Assembly (NCBI RefSeq): GCF_027943255.1
Contig: NC_072897.1
Location: 18,600,044 to 18,664,043, forward strand
Source of the DNA: Anastrepha obliqua
Lineage: Eukaryota > Arthropoda > Insecta > Diptera > Tephritidae
Reading direction: 5' to 3'
Length of the DNA: 64,000 nt
This document shows, piece by piece, positions 20,105 through 29,319 of this stretch. The notes under the pieces were generated by a model that saw only the letters and a list, made by a program, of their open reading frames with translations, made no database searches and was not told where the DNA came from. The translations under genes and the position numbers were made by a program. Within the stretch, counting starts at the first letter, position 1, and each line of letters begins with the position of its first letter.

Positions 20105-23100
20105 GAATGATCTTTGGGAATATGTAAGTGGTCATGTGGCGATACCGTCAGAAACCGAGCCCGCTGCGAGAAGCGCATGGTTGAAAAATGACCGTAAAGC
20201 TAAAGCTGATTTGATTTTGGCTATACATCCGTCTGAATTGAAACAGGTACGTGGATGTGAGACATCACGAGAAGTATGGGTCAAATTGGAGTCGATTTAC
20301 GCATCAAAAGGTCCGGCGCGAAAGGCAACGTTACTGAAGCAGCTAATGCTACAGAAGTTGACGGAAGGCGAAGATGTGAAAGAGCATATTGCGAAATTTT
20401 TTGATGCCGTAGACAAATTGGAGAGCATGAGCGTGCAGATAAATGGAGATCTTCTTTCAATTATGCTGCTATACAGCTTGCCGTCTACTTATGAGAATTT
20501 TCGTTGTGCAATCGAGTCACGTGATTCACTTCCAACCGCTGAAGTGCTTAAAGTAAAAATAATGGAAGAGAGCGAAGCACGTCAGCAGTCATCGAGCAGT
20601 ACAGTAATAGCAATGACTGCTAAGTCACGTGAAAATGCTCGTAAACATTTTTCTAAAAGTAAAAAGGAAATAAGATGTTTCAAGTGTGGTGTACTAGGGC
20701 ACAAGATCAGCGTATGTCCTTCAAAGAATGAAGGCGGTAGAAATTCCAAAAGTTTAGCATATAGTGTTGACGATACGTATGTTGCATGCCATTCTGGGAC
20801 AACAGACGGGACATTTGGTGTGAGTACTAAACGATTAAAGTGCGGATGGGTGTTAGACAGTGGATGTACGGCGCACCTGTGTGGTGATGAATATAATTTT
20901 AAAACGATGGAAAATACGTCAAAAGCGAAGCTCAATTTGGCAAGTCAGGCTTGTGCAGATGTTAAAGGCAAAGGCGTGGTGAAGTTGACAGTGTCGAGTG
21001 AAAATGGTCAGCGGCATATTGAGTTTCAGAACACGTTGTTTGTGCCCGAGTTGCGTACGAATTTAATTTCGGTGGCAAAAATTACCGATAAAGGACACAG
21101 AGTGACATTTTCCAAAGAAGGTGCTTATGTATGTAATGCAAGTGGCGTTACAACTTTGATTGCAGATCGCAAGGGCGATTTATACTTTGTTCGTGAAAAC
21201 AGCGAGTGCGCTGCTGCTCAAACGAAGTGCTCCGAACTGTTGAAGTGGCACTGTCGTTTGGGTCATCTAAACGCGGCAGATTTATCAAGGTTAATGCATG
21301 ATGGTGTCGTTCCTTTATCAGATTTTGGCGACGTTAAGCAATTGTCACAGTGCGAAGTATGTGTGGCCGGTAAAATGTCTGCACTTCCTTTTAATAAGGG
21401 CAGAGTACCTTGTTCAAAGCCTTTGAACATAGTGCATTCGGACGTTGTTGGACCGTTTAGGGAACAGTCATTTTCCAAAGCAAGATATTTCGTTACCTTC
21501 ATAGATGACTGCACCAGGTGGTGCGAAATATACTTATTGTGTGAGAAGTCTGGTGTCTTTGAAGCTTTTAAGATGTATCAGCAATTCATGGAAAGGCAAA
21601 CAGGATTAAAAATAAAGTGTTTGCAGTCCGATAATGGGCGTGAGTATGTAAATAATGATTTTGATAAGTATCTTTCAGATTTGGGCATTGCACGTCGACT
21701 GAGCCTCCCTCGTACACCTGAGCAAAACGGTATTGCAGGGAGGATGAACAGGACATTGCTGGACATGACTAGATGTCTTTTGTTGCAATCCGGTCTGCGT
21801 AGAAGTTTTTGGTCAGAAGCTGTGGCGACTGCTTGTCATATAAGGAACAGATGTCCATCGAGAAGTTTACAAGGGAAGACGCCTTATGAGTGTTTGAACA
21901 AAGTGAAACCCAATGTGAAGTACTTTAGGACATTTGGATCTAAGGTGATGGTACTAGATAAAGTAGCTTCAAAAAGTAAACTTGCTCCCAGGTCATTTGA
22001 AGGCGTGTTTGTGGGATATCCACGAGATAAGAAGGGTTATCGGGTATGGTTGTCAAAAGAGCATAAAATCATGTGTGCGCGTGACGTCAGGTTTATAAAT
22101 GAACAACAACCGGTTTATTCCCCCCCAACTCGCGATATTGATGAGCTGCTGTCGCTGCCAACATTTGCAGAAGAGAATAATAGCGCCAGTCCCAAAAGTG
22201 TGGAGTTCTCACCTCATCCAAATAACCAGAGTGTAAGGAGCAGTGAACCTGTTGCCAAGGTTCAAGAAGATGTAAAAGAAATGAAAAGAGCACCAGGAGC
22301 GCCAAAATTACTGCGAACTGGAAAGAGAGGACGACCGCGTAAATTATTTCAGTATCGCGAAAATTCAGAATCAGTTCCGCTATCATTTAGTCCAGAGGGC
22401 GACATAGGCAGTAATGTTTCAGACGAGTATGAGTCTGCTGATGATAATGTTTTCGTTGGTATAGCTGAGGTCAATATGCAGAGCGCATTGCGTGGGCCCG
22501 AAAGCAATGAATGGCGAGACGCATTGGACTGCGAAATCACTAATATTATAAAGAATGATACGTGGGATATTGTTAAGACTACTGAGAAGGAAGATGTAGT
22601 TGGTTGCCGTTTTGTTCTGACGAACAAGTGTGGGCCAGATGGTAAAATAGAGAGGCAAAAAGCTCGACTTGTAGCTAAAGGTTGCAGTCAAACATACGGG
22701 GTTAATTACTATGAGACGTTTGCACCGGTAGCACGATTAGATACAGTACGGTTAATGCTCGCTTTGTCAGCACACTTTGGCCTCACAATTTGGCAGTTTG
22801 ATGTTGTGAGCGCATATCTGAATGGAGCATTAGATGAAAAAGTGCTCATGAAAGTGCCAACTATGTTATACGATATTTTGCAACGAATTATATTAAATAA
22901 TGATAAGGAGAGTGAAATTGGTAGAAAAGCATCCAAAATGCTGAACGATTTAAGTAATGGTGGCAACGCCTGTCGACTTAAGAGAGCACTATACGGCCTT
23001 AAGCAAGCTGGACGGCAGTGGTACTCCAAACTTAAGTTGAAGGTTTTAAGTATGGGATTACGAGCCACAAAGAATGAACCATGTTTATTCTATGGAGAAT

Positions 23101-24068
23101 TCGATACAAATTTAGTTTTGTTGTTGGTATATGTGGACGATTTACTAATAGCGTCACGTGAACCAAATATAATACACAAATTTAAGCAGCAACTTTTAAA
23201 TGATTTCGACATTAAAGATGTCGGTAAAGCCAACTATTGTCTTGGATTAGAGATTCATCAAGAGAATGGTGTAATTATTTTGAAGCAAATGGGTTACATA
23301 TTGGAACTATTGAGACAATACGGCATGAGTGAGTGTAACCCAGTAGCTACGCCGTCAGAATGTAATACGGTTTTTGATAAATCTTGCGAGAGGCTTGATA
23401 AAACCTATCCATGTAGGGAAATAATTGGGGCTCTTATGTATTTGTCCGTTGCCACAAGACCCGACATAGCTAATACGGTGGCAAGATTGGCGCAGTTCGT
23501 AAATGATCCTTCGAAAGCACACTGGAATGCGGTTAAACGTGTCTTAAGGTATCTTGCTGGCACGGCTGATAAAGGTTTGGTGTATCGGAGGACAGCCCTT
23601 CCGCTTATAGGTTACACCGATGCTGACTGGGGTGGATGCACAAATGATCGTCGTTCTTATACGGGCTATGCATATTTGCTCAGCAATGCAGCCATTAGCT
23701 GGAAATCACAAAAACAACGTACTGTCGCACTTTCGTCAACAGAAGCCGAATATGTTAGTTTGGCAGAAGCAGCTAAAGAGGCAGTTTATCTACGTAGCCT
23801 CTTACTCGAGATTGGCACTAAAGAGTTTACTGATATTACAATATATGTGGATAATAGAGGCGCGCAATGTTTGGCGAGTGATCCAGTTTATCATGCGAGG
23901 ACCAAACACATCGACATAAAGCACCACTTTGTTCGAGAATGCGTCAGTAAAGGGTTATTCACATTGGCACACATATCAACGCATGAGATGCTTGCGGATG
24001 TGATGACAAAACCATTAGCACGAGTAAATCACGAAAGATGTCGTACTGGACTTGATTTAACTGCTTAG
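20079..24068 (+). CDS. Copia Gag-Pol polyprotein, N-terminus truncated
   Basis: One open frame of 1329 codons. It begins at LLVKNDLWEYVSG without the usual first 25-30 residues and without an ATG at the junction (GTG), so it is 5'-truncated by LOA sequence. Domains in order: Gag with a CCHC knuckle (CFKCGVLGHKISVCPS), protease (VLDSGCTAHLCGD), integrase with its HHCC zinc domain (HCRLGHL ... CEVCVAGK), RT with YVDDLL, and RNase H (YTDADWGG, STEAEYVSL). The third catalytic position of integrase is glycine (NGIAGRMNR) instead of glutamate. The long open frame suggests a recent insertion, but this copy cannot be autonomous. Confidence 0.9.
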   Translation: MDVDALLVKNDLWEYVSGHVAIPSETEPAARSAWLKNDRKAKADLILAIHPSELKQVRGCETSREVWVKLESIYASKGPARKATLLKQLMLQKLTEGEDVKEHIAKFFDAVDKLESMSVQINGDLLSIMLLYSLPSTYENFRCAIESRDSLPTAEVLKVKIMEESEARQQSSSSTVIAMTAKSRENARKHFSKSKKEIRCFKCGVLGHKISVCPSKNEGGRNSKSLAYSVDDTYVACHSGTTDGTFGVSTKRLKCGWVLDSGCTAHLCGDEYNFKTMENTSKAKLNLASQACADVKGKGVVKLTVSSENGQRHIEFQNTLFVPELRTNLISVAKITDKGHRVTFSKEGAYVCNASGVTTLIADRKGDLYFVRENSECAAAQTKCSELLKWHCRLGHLNAADLSRLMHDGVVPLSDFGDVKQLSQCEVCVAGKMSALPFNKGRVPCSKPLNIVHSDVVGPFREQSFSKARYFVTFIDDCTRWCEIYLLCEKSGVFEAFKMYQQFMERQTGLKIKCLQSDNGREYVNNDFDKYLSDLGIARRLSLPRTPEQNGIAGRMNRTLLDMTRCLLLQSGLRRSFWSEAVATACHIRNRCPSRSLQGKTPYECLNKVKPNVKYFRTFGSKVMVLDKVASKSKLAPRSFEGVFVGYPRDKKGYRVWLSKEHKIMCARDVRFINEQQPVYSPPTRDIDELLSLPTFAEENNSASPKSVEFSPHPNNQSVRSSEPVAKVQEDVKEMKRAPGAPKLLRTGKRGRPRKLFQYRENSESVPLSFSPEGDIGSNVSDEYESADDNVFVGIAEVNMQSALRGPESNEWRDALDCEITNIIKNDTWDIVKTTEKEDVVGCRFVLTNKCGPDGKIERQKARLVAKGCSQTYGVNYYETFAPVARLDTVRLMLALSAHFGLTIWQFDVVSAYLNGALDEKVLMKVPTMLYDILQRIILNNDKESEIGRKASKMLNDLSNGGNACRLKRALYGLKQAGRQWYSKLKLKVLSMGLRATKNEPCLFYGEFDTNLVLLLVYVDDLLIASREPNIIHKFKQQLLNDFDIKDVGKANYCLGLEIHQENGVIILKQMGYILELLRQYGMSECNPVATPSECNTVFDKSCERLDKTYPCREIIGALMYLSVATRPDIANTVARLAQFVNDPSKAHWNAVKRVLRYLAGTADKGLVYRRTALPLIGYTDADWGGCTNDRRSYTGYAYLLSNAAISWKSQKQRTVALSSTEAEYVSLAEAAKEAVYLRSLLLEIGTKEFTDITIYVDNRGAQCLASDPVYHARTKHIDIKHHFVRECVSKGLFTLAHISTHEMLADVMTKPLARVNHERCRTGLDLTA

Positions 24069-24080
24069 ATGATCCGCATA

Positions 24081-24235
24081 TTGAGAGGGCGTGTTGAAGT
24101 TATTTCTGGCAACACTATGCGTGTCATCTATTATTGCTTATTATTCTGATTCTTCTTTTTTCTGTGACAATATTAATATCGTTTTTTGTAAAACTCTAAA
24201 TAAATATTGCTAAATAATTCGTACATCTCATTACT
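24081..24235 (+). mobile_element. Copia polypurine tract and 3' LTR (end uncertain)
   Basis: After the pol stop, the purine-rich TTGAGAGGGCG (24081-24091) fits a polypurine tract. TGTTGAAGTTATTTC at 24092 then starts with the TG expected of an LTR. A polyadenylation-like AATAAA lies near 24200. No 5' LTR is present, so the right boundary cannot be fixed by comparison; 24235 is an estimate. Confidence 0.5.
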
Positions 24236-24415
24236 TCTGGTGTATACTTTATTAAATTTTCGTGAATGAATTCCGTGATGCTATTTATTGATTTTGTTTT
24301 CTGTCGATACTCACGACACTTTTCTGTATTATTTTTCGGCATAATTGCGGTAAATATTTAAAAATGAAAATATTTACGAATATAAAAATATACACGCGGT
24401 TGCTATTATGAGCGT

Positions 24416-24529
24416 CCCCAGCAAAACCTGCGTGACCGAAACTCTAACACAATTACATTTTTTGAATGTTACAAACACATATGCACGCAGGTTTTGCTGG
24501 GGCGTGACCGAAACTCTAACACAATTACA
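24416..24529. repeat. Nested inverted and direct repeats
   Basis: Perfect 19-bp inverted arms CCCCAGCAAAACCTGCGTG (24416-24434) and its complement (24484-24502) are separated by 49 bases. A 28-bp direct repeat starting GCGTGACCGAAACTCTAAC follows each arm (24430-24457 and 24502-24529). Neither belongs to an element I can name. Confidence 0.7.
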
Positions 24530-24662
24530 CATATGCACTCGTATTTGTTTGAAAATCGATTTTTTTTTTTGGTTCTCCGTCACCTTTGGAAAATGTGTAA
24601 ACAGTAAGCAAACTTTATTCATATATTTTTCCTCATTTTTGCATCAATAAAATTAAACAAAC

Positions 24663-24850
24663 GCCGTAGCCGAATGGGTTGTTGCGTGACTACTATTCAG
24701 AATTCACAGAGAGAACGTCAGTTCAAATCTCGGTGAAAACACCAAAATTAAGGAAAACTATTTTTCTAATAGCGCTCACCCCTCAGCAGGCAATGGCAAA
24801 ACACCGAGTGTATTTCTGCCATGAAAAAAAGCTCCTCATAAACATACCAT
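24663..24850 (+). mobile_element. tRNA-derived SINE, partial second copy
   Basis: Begins with the box A-like GCCGTAGCCGAATGGGTTG and a diverged box B (GTTCAAATCTC). The body matches the SINE at 4644-4963 (GCAATGGCAAAACACCGAG), but the copy stops before the 3' tail and runs into an AAAAT repeat. Confidence 0.75.
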
Positions 24851-24859
24851 AAAATAAAA

Positions 24860-25090
24860 TAAAATAACTGTATAAAAAAATGTTTTTTCTTGTGATTCGA
24901 ACCAAGAATTTTGGATCGGAAGCTCACATTGCTAGCCGCTCGGCTATCGCGCCATGCTGTCGGCGCTGGCCTAAAAGTTATTTAGTTCGTCGCTACGTTT
25001 ATATGTAATATTCGTAGCCAAGAGTGTCGCTTTTTTCGTTTCACTTTGTCTCAAATCACTCCCAACGATTCTAAAGAAGTTTTCACTTCA
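24860..25090 (-). mobile_element. Helentron 5' end fragment with flipped tRNA-like module
   Basis: Shares AGCCAAGAG, CGATTCTAAAGAAG and the terminal palindrome GAAGTTTTCACTTC (25076-25089) with the 5' ends of the three U2-bearing elements. The tRNA-like module (24892-24955) is in the opposite orientation to theirs. No U2 sequence is present. It abuts an errantivirus env tail. Confidence 0.65.
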
Positions 25091-25280
25091 AAAACGAATG
25101 TAATTAGCTTAAGTTCAGATATATCTATTGTATATACTTTCAGTTATTATTGTAACTCTTATTCTCGCTTGCATTATTAAGTATAGACAAAAACTGTATT
25201 TATCACCTCAATCAATAATAACTACCGAACATATGCCAAACACCCAAGCGGGGCCATTTCTTGAAATTAAAACACCATAA
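25091..25280 (+). pseudogene. env: Errantivirus env C-terminal tail
   Basis: A hydrophobic membrane segment (VIIVTLILACIIKYRQ) is followed by a short cytoplasmic tail and TAA at 25278-25280. Upstream the phase shifts once near 25132. It lies directly after a Helentron 5' end, mirroring the env cut by a Helentron 3' end at 11528, so it may be the other side of the same split gene. Too short and broken to function. Confidence 0.6.
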
Positions 25281-25309
25281 TTCAATACTCGATTGCGGAC
25301 AATCGATTT

Positions 25310-25600
25310 AAGAAGGGAAGAGTTAACCCAAACCAAGTTAACGAACTCTTTACTTCTTATATTCTTTTTAATAAAATTGCTTACTCAATTTTCATATTGA
25401 TTTCTGCAATAATGCAAGTATTATAAAAATTGCTTACTCAATTTTCATATTGATTTCTGCAATAATGCAAGTATTATAAAGTTGCTTATTTAAGTTCCTA
25501 GAATTAAGTCACGCCACAATTTTTATTAATATAAATTAAGTAGTTTACTTGTTTAAGCGGCTTTTTGGTTTTGGGAAGTTAGTGAATAAAGTGCGGTCAG
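25310..25600 (+). mobile_element. Errantivirus polypurine tract and 3' LTR (end uncertain)
   Basis: The purine tract AGAAGGGAAG ends at 25320 and is followed by AGTTAACCC, the AGT start typical of errantivirus LTRs. A 53-bp unit is tandemly duplicated inside it (25373-25478). The right end could not be fixed because no second LTR was recognised. Confidence 0.5.
25373..25478. repeat. 53-bp tandem duplication
   Basis: Two near-identical units, each starting AAAATTGCTTACTCAATTTT, at 25373 and 25426. It may be enhancer-like sequence in the LTR U3 region. Confidence 0.8.
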
Positions 25601-27108
25601 TTGGACCGGTAATAAAAAAATTTATTTTTTTAGAACTTATATTTTACAAGTTCTTAACTTGTACAGCCGAACGAGCAAATACCCGAAACGGCTGCTATGA
25701 AGACGATTGATGATAACATCGGAGAGCTGAAACGCAGCACATGATTTGATTGATCTGAAATAAACAATGACAATATATTATTTGAACAAGTTCGATCGTT
25801 TGAACGCAAGGGCCTGTTTTTTTGTTCAAATGAAGCGTATGAATGTTTTACACTCAACCGGTGCAGTTCTCTGATCACAAGATCATTTAAAATAGACTAA
25901 ATAAAAAAAGACCTATATCCCAAGGAGACAACAATAGCTAACTCCTGGGTGAACCATTATCATAGGAAAACCTTTCATTACTTAAGCAAACACATATTAA
26001 TTGTTAGAATAAACATATGTTTTAGGAGACATAAGTTAAACTGCCTAAACAAACAGACGATAAAATATTTCTTATATGTTAAATCACAACAGACAGTAAT
26101 TACCACAAAAAGGACAAAGTAAATGGATAACAAGGGTATTTACACCATAAACAAATATCTCTAACATATCTATAAGAAAAAAGGTATATTGTTCATATAC
26201 ATAAATATGATAGCTTCTAGAAATTCTTATGAGTAGTCCTAAGAATATATTCAAATAAAGTGTACGCTTCGGGGCAAGAAAAAATACTTTTTTTGATTCA
26301 ATCCCTATTTAAGGACTTAACGCGCGTGGTTCACTACCGACATATTTTTCATCAAAAGTTAATAGAAATAAACTCAACTGGTCAAATTAAACAGGAGTTT
26401 GTACGTAGAAAGAAAGAATGTTAACGCTGTAGGCTAGCTACAGGCACTTTATCATAAAAAACAAATATGCGAAGTTCAATAGAGACTTGGAAAGAGGTGA
26501 TCTGTTATAACTTTGTTGAGCTCCCTTTAACCAAATCAAATCCTTCATAGAGAATTGATTCATTACCATGCACACAGGAAGATGGCATATGAAAATTCAA
26601 ATATGTGAATATGTGTGTATGTATGTGTGCATATATTCTGCGTGTACTTGCCACAGCAAAAAATATTACGATTCCCTTCAAATTTTCAAGAAATCCTGCG
26701 CATATTCATAGGCACAGCTTCATAATTCATAATTTTTGACACAAGAAATTATGAATTATGAAGCGTCAAAAAAATTTTTATTCGATAAGTCAATTTTAAT
26801 GTTCAAGAGGAAAAGTAACTACATACTAAATTTTAGAAATAAAAAATGCATATTGACGAAAAAATATTAGTACAATAATTTGCGGTGTTAGTCCCTGTTG
26901 TTATGAACAGCGCTGCACAGCTCACAAACGCTTAATATTTTCTCTAATAACGAAATGTCCGGGTTGATCTTTTTTATAAGTTACTTGTTGCTTTTTTCTG
27001 TACGCTCATGCGCGCACTTGACGAACAGCAGCTGCGGCTGTCAAGCATTTCCAAGACATATTTACATATATATACATATGTATGCGAACTGTATGTATGT
27101 ATATAAGT
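25600..27108. other. AT-rich non-coding stretch with a perfect palindrome
   Basis: I see no gene. A 19-bp perfect inverted repeat (GCTTCATAATTCATAATTT) with a 10-base loop lies at 26717-26764. Short TATG/ATAC microsatellites occur near 26630 and 27065-27105. Confidence 0.5.
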
Positions 27109-27264
27109 TAACACCACACCTTACAAAACCTCGAATTGGACAATAACCCCATGGGTTAGTGGCACCGATAGTACATCCGGTGAATTCGTTATAACCGCTG
27201 ACGCTGCATCAGCATTCCACGAACATTTACATCAAATTAGTAAATGTATTGATCAGCAACAATA
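27109..27264 (+). other. Possible exon-like ORF, unknown
   Basis: A 51-codon open stretch ending in TAA encodes WVSGTDSTSGEFVITADAAS and AFHEHLHQISKCIDQQQ. Its composition is more protein-like than the surroundings, and it lies just left of the mariner. There is no ATG and no convincing splice acceptor. It could be a terminal exon, a fragment of an unrecognised element, or chance. I do not recognise it. Confidence 0.2.
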
Positions 27265-27333
27265 ATGAGTCAACAACAGTCAGCATATTGATGGTCGAAA
27301 TAGGTGTAATGTAGAAGTAAGAAACATAATGTA

Positions 27334-28583
27334 TTGGGAGGTTGAATTAGTTTTAAAGGTTTTTTTCGAAGATTTGGGGCTTTATTGTGAAAAAAACGGT
27401 ACAAAATATTTTATTCAAAGTATTGGCCATCGCTAGCTACAACTTTCGCCCATCTTTCGGGCAATTTCCGGATGCCGTTTCTCCAAAATTCTGGCCGCTG
27501 CTTGGCTATCCATGACTCAACCCATATTTTGGTAGCCTCGTACGAGGAGAACCGCTGGCCCGCCAAATCGAGACTCATATGCCGGTACAAATGATAATCG
27601 GAGGGAGCTATGTCTGGACTATACGGCGGGTGGGGTAACACTTCCCAGCCAAGCGTTCCAAGGTATTTTTTGACAGGTTGCAAAATAACCTTGTCGTGCC
27701 TTTTTACCGTTTCCGGCCGTTTTTCTTTCAATGCCCGGCTTAAACGCATCAATTGCAGTCGGTAACGATCCCCCGTGATTGTTTCGCCCGGTTGGAGCAG
27801 CTCAAAATATACGACGCCGACCTGATCCCACCAAATGCAGAACATGAATTTCTTGCCGTGAATATTCTGCTTGGCCGTCGACGTTGATGCGTGGCCGGGC
27901 AAACCCCATGATTTTTTGCGTTTTGGGTTACCGTAGTGGATCCAGTTTTCGTCGCCAGTCACCACCCGATGCAAAAAACGCTTCCGATTTTGTCGCTCGA
28001 TCAGCAATTCGCACGTAAAAAATCGCCGTTCGACGTCGCGCAGCTTCAATTCGTACGGGACCCAATGTCCTTGCTTTTGGATCATTCTCATCGCTTTTAT
28101 TCGCTTGCAAACGGTTGATTTATCAACGCCCAATGATTCAGCAAGCTCTTTTTAGATTTGGCACGAGACCTCGTTTACCAGTTCCCCCAATTCCGCGTCC
28201 TCGAACTTTTTGGGCTGGCCAAGACGCTCCTTGTCTTCGGTGTGAAAATCACCACTTTTGAAACGTCGAAACCAGTACTCACATGTTGAAATCGACGGAG
28301 TATGGTCTGGGTAGGCTTCCTGCAGCAATTCACGGGCTTGGGCTGTATTTTTTTTCAAATTGAAGCAGAAAAGCAAAGCTTCCCGCAAATTGCGTTCCGA
28401 CGACACGAAAGTTGACATACTCGGAGCACGAAAACACTGCGTTGTTTATACTTCATACATACTGACAGATACTGATAAACAAAGCCTAGGGATGAGGCTT
28501 TGTCATGAATATATATTCAGTATTGCCAACGCGATAAATAGCGCCATCTGTGTGTCACCTTTAAAACTAATTCAACCTCCCAA
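27334..28583 (-). mobile_element. mariner transposon, 1.25 kb
   Basis: 27-bp terminal inverted repeats (starting TTGGGAGGTTGAATTAG) at 27334-27360 and 28557-28583 are flanked by the TA target duplication (27332-27333 and 28584-28585). Size and structure are typical of mariner. It contains one broken transposase gene on the minus strand. Confidence 0.92.
27411..28418 (-). pseudogene. mariner transposase, stop codon and catalytic deletion
   Basis: The N-terminal part (28418-28152) holds the helix-turn-helix DNA-binding region (CEYWFRRFKSGDF). An in-frame TAA at about 28149-28151 interrupts it before KELAESLGVDKSTVCKRI. The catalytic part has the first aspartate motif (TGDENWIHYGN), WVPYEL and the last one (YSPDIAPSDYHLY). 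The segment with the second catalytic aspartate, normally an HDNARPH motif after KVILQ, is missing (KVILQ runs directly into PVKKYL), an in-frame loss of about 30 bases. The protein could not cut DNA even without the stop. Confidence 0.9.
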
Positions 28584-28585
28584 TA

Positions 28586-29319
28586 ATTAATCTTAAGTTG
28601 AGCTTAAACGAATAAAGACAAATGAATCGGACAATAGTCCGATTGTCCTTTTTAAAAATTAAAATTGAAATGTAAAATATTAACTTATAAGGAGCCGCGA
28701 CCATTCGACATGATAAAAATTCACGATTTAGCAACTGTTGCCAAATATTTCTGTGATAAATATCTGGAATATTTCACTATTTGACTATTTTGATTTGATA
28801 TGTTCAATCTTAGATGTAAGCTTTTGTCATCGTTGAGAAAAATCGGCATATGTGTGACTCGTTTTATGAATGATGGTATTTTGCTCCTAGAAATATGAGC
28901 TCGAACTTGAGCTACGACGACACGCTTATGCGTTTACTGTCCAGCACCTTATATGTGTGCGTGTCGGGTACATGACGCTTGCCCGCGAAAAAATCTAAAA
29001 TTTTTGATTTTAATCATGCCAAAGCCGACAACAAGTATGTGTGATACGAAACAAGTACGTGTGTCACCCGACACGCATACATAAAAGCTAATGGACAGCA
29101 AATGCATGAGCGTGTAGCCACGGCTTTATCAATGAACTTGTTGTGCTGTACAATAGTTGAAACTGTTCAGCGCCATGGCAACTAGAATCATGGCCGCTAC
29201 GGCTGCGCCTATTAATGCATTTTGATCTTGTAGTCGCTAGGCATAGGACTTTAGCTTTGGACGACATACGCATTTAGAGGAATAAAGCGAGTGCCCTGTG
29301 TGTGCGGTTATATGTATAT
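28586..29319. other. Non-coding stretch between mariner and the 8-bp-TSD transposon
   Basis: No supported gene. It contains short repeats around ACACGC and GTGTGTCACCCGACACGC (28915-29085). Nothing further recognised. Confidence 0.5.

Noticed and set aside
24374..24650. Overlapping ORFs on both strands near 24.4-24.65 kb
   Set aside because: Produced by the inverted and direct repeats; no protein character.
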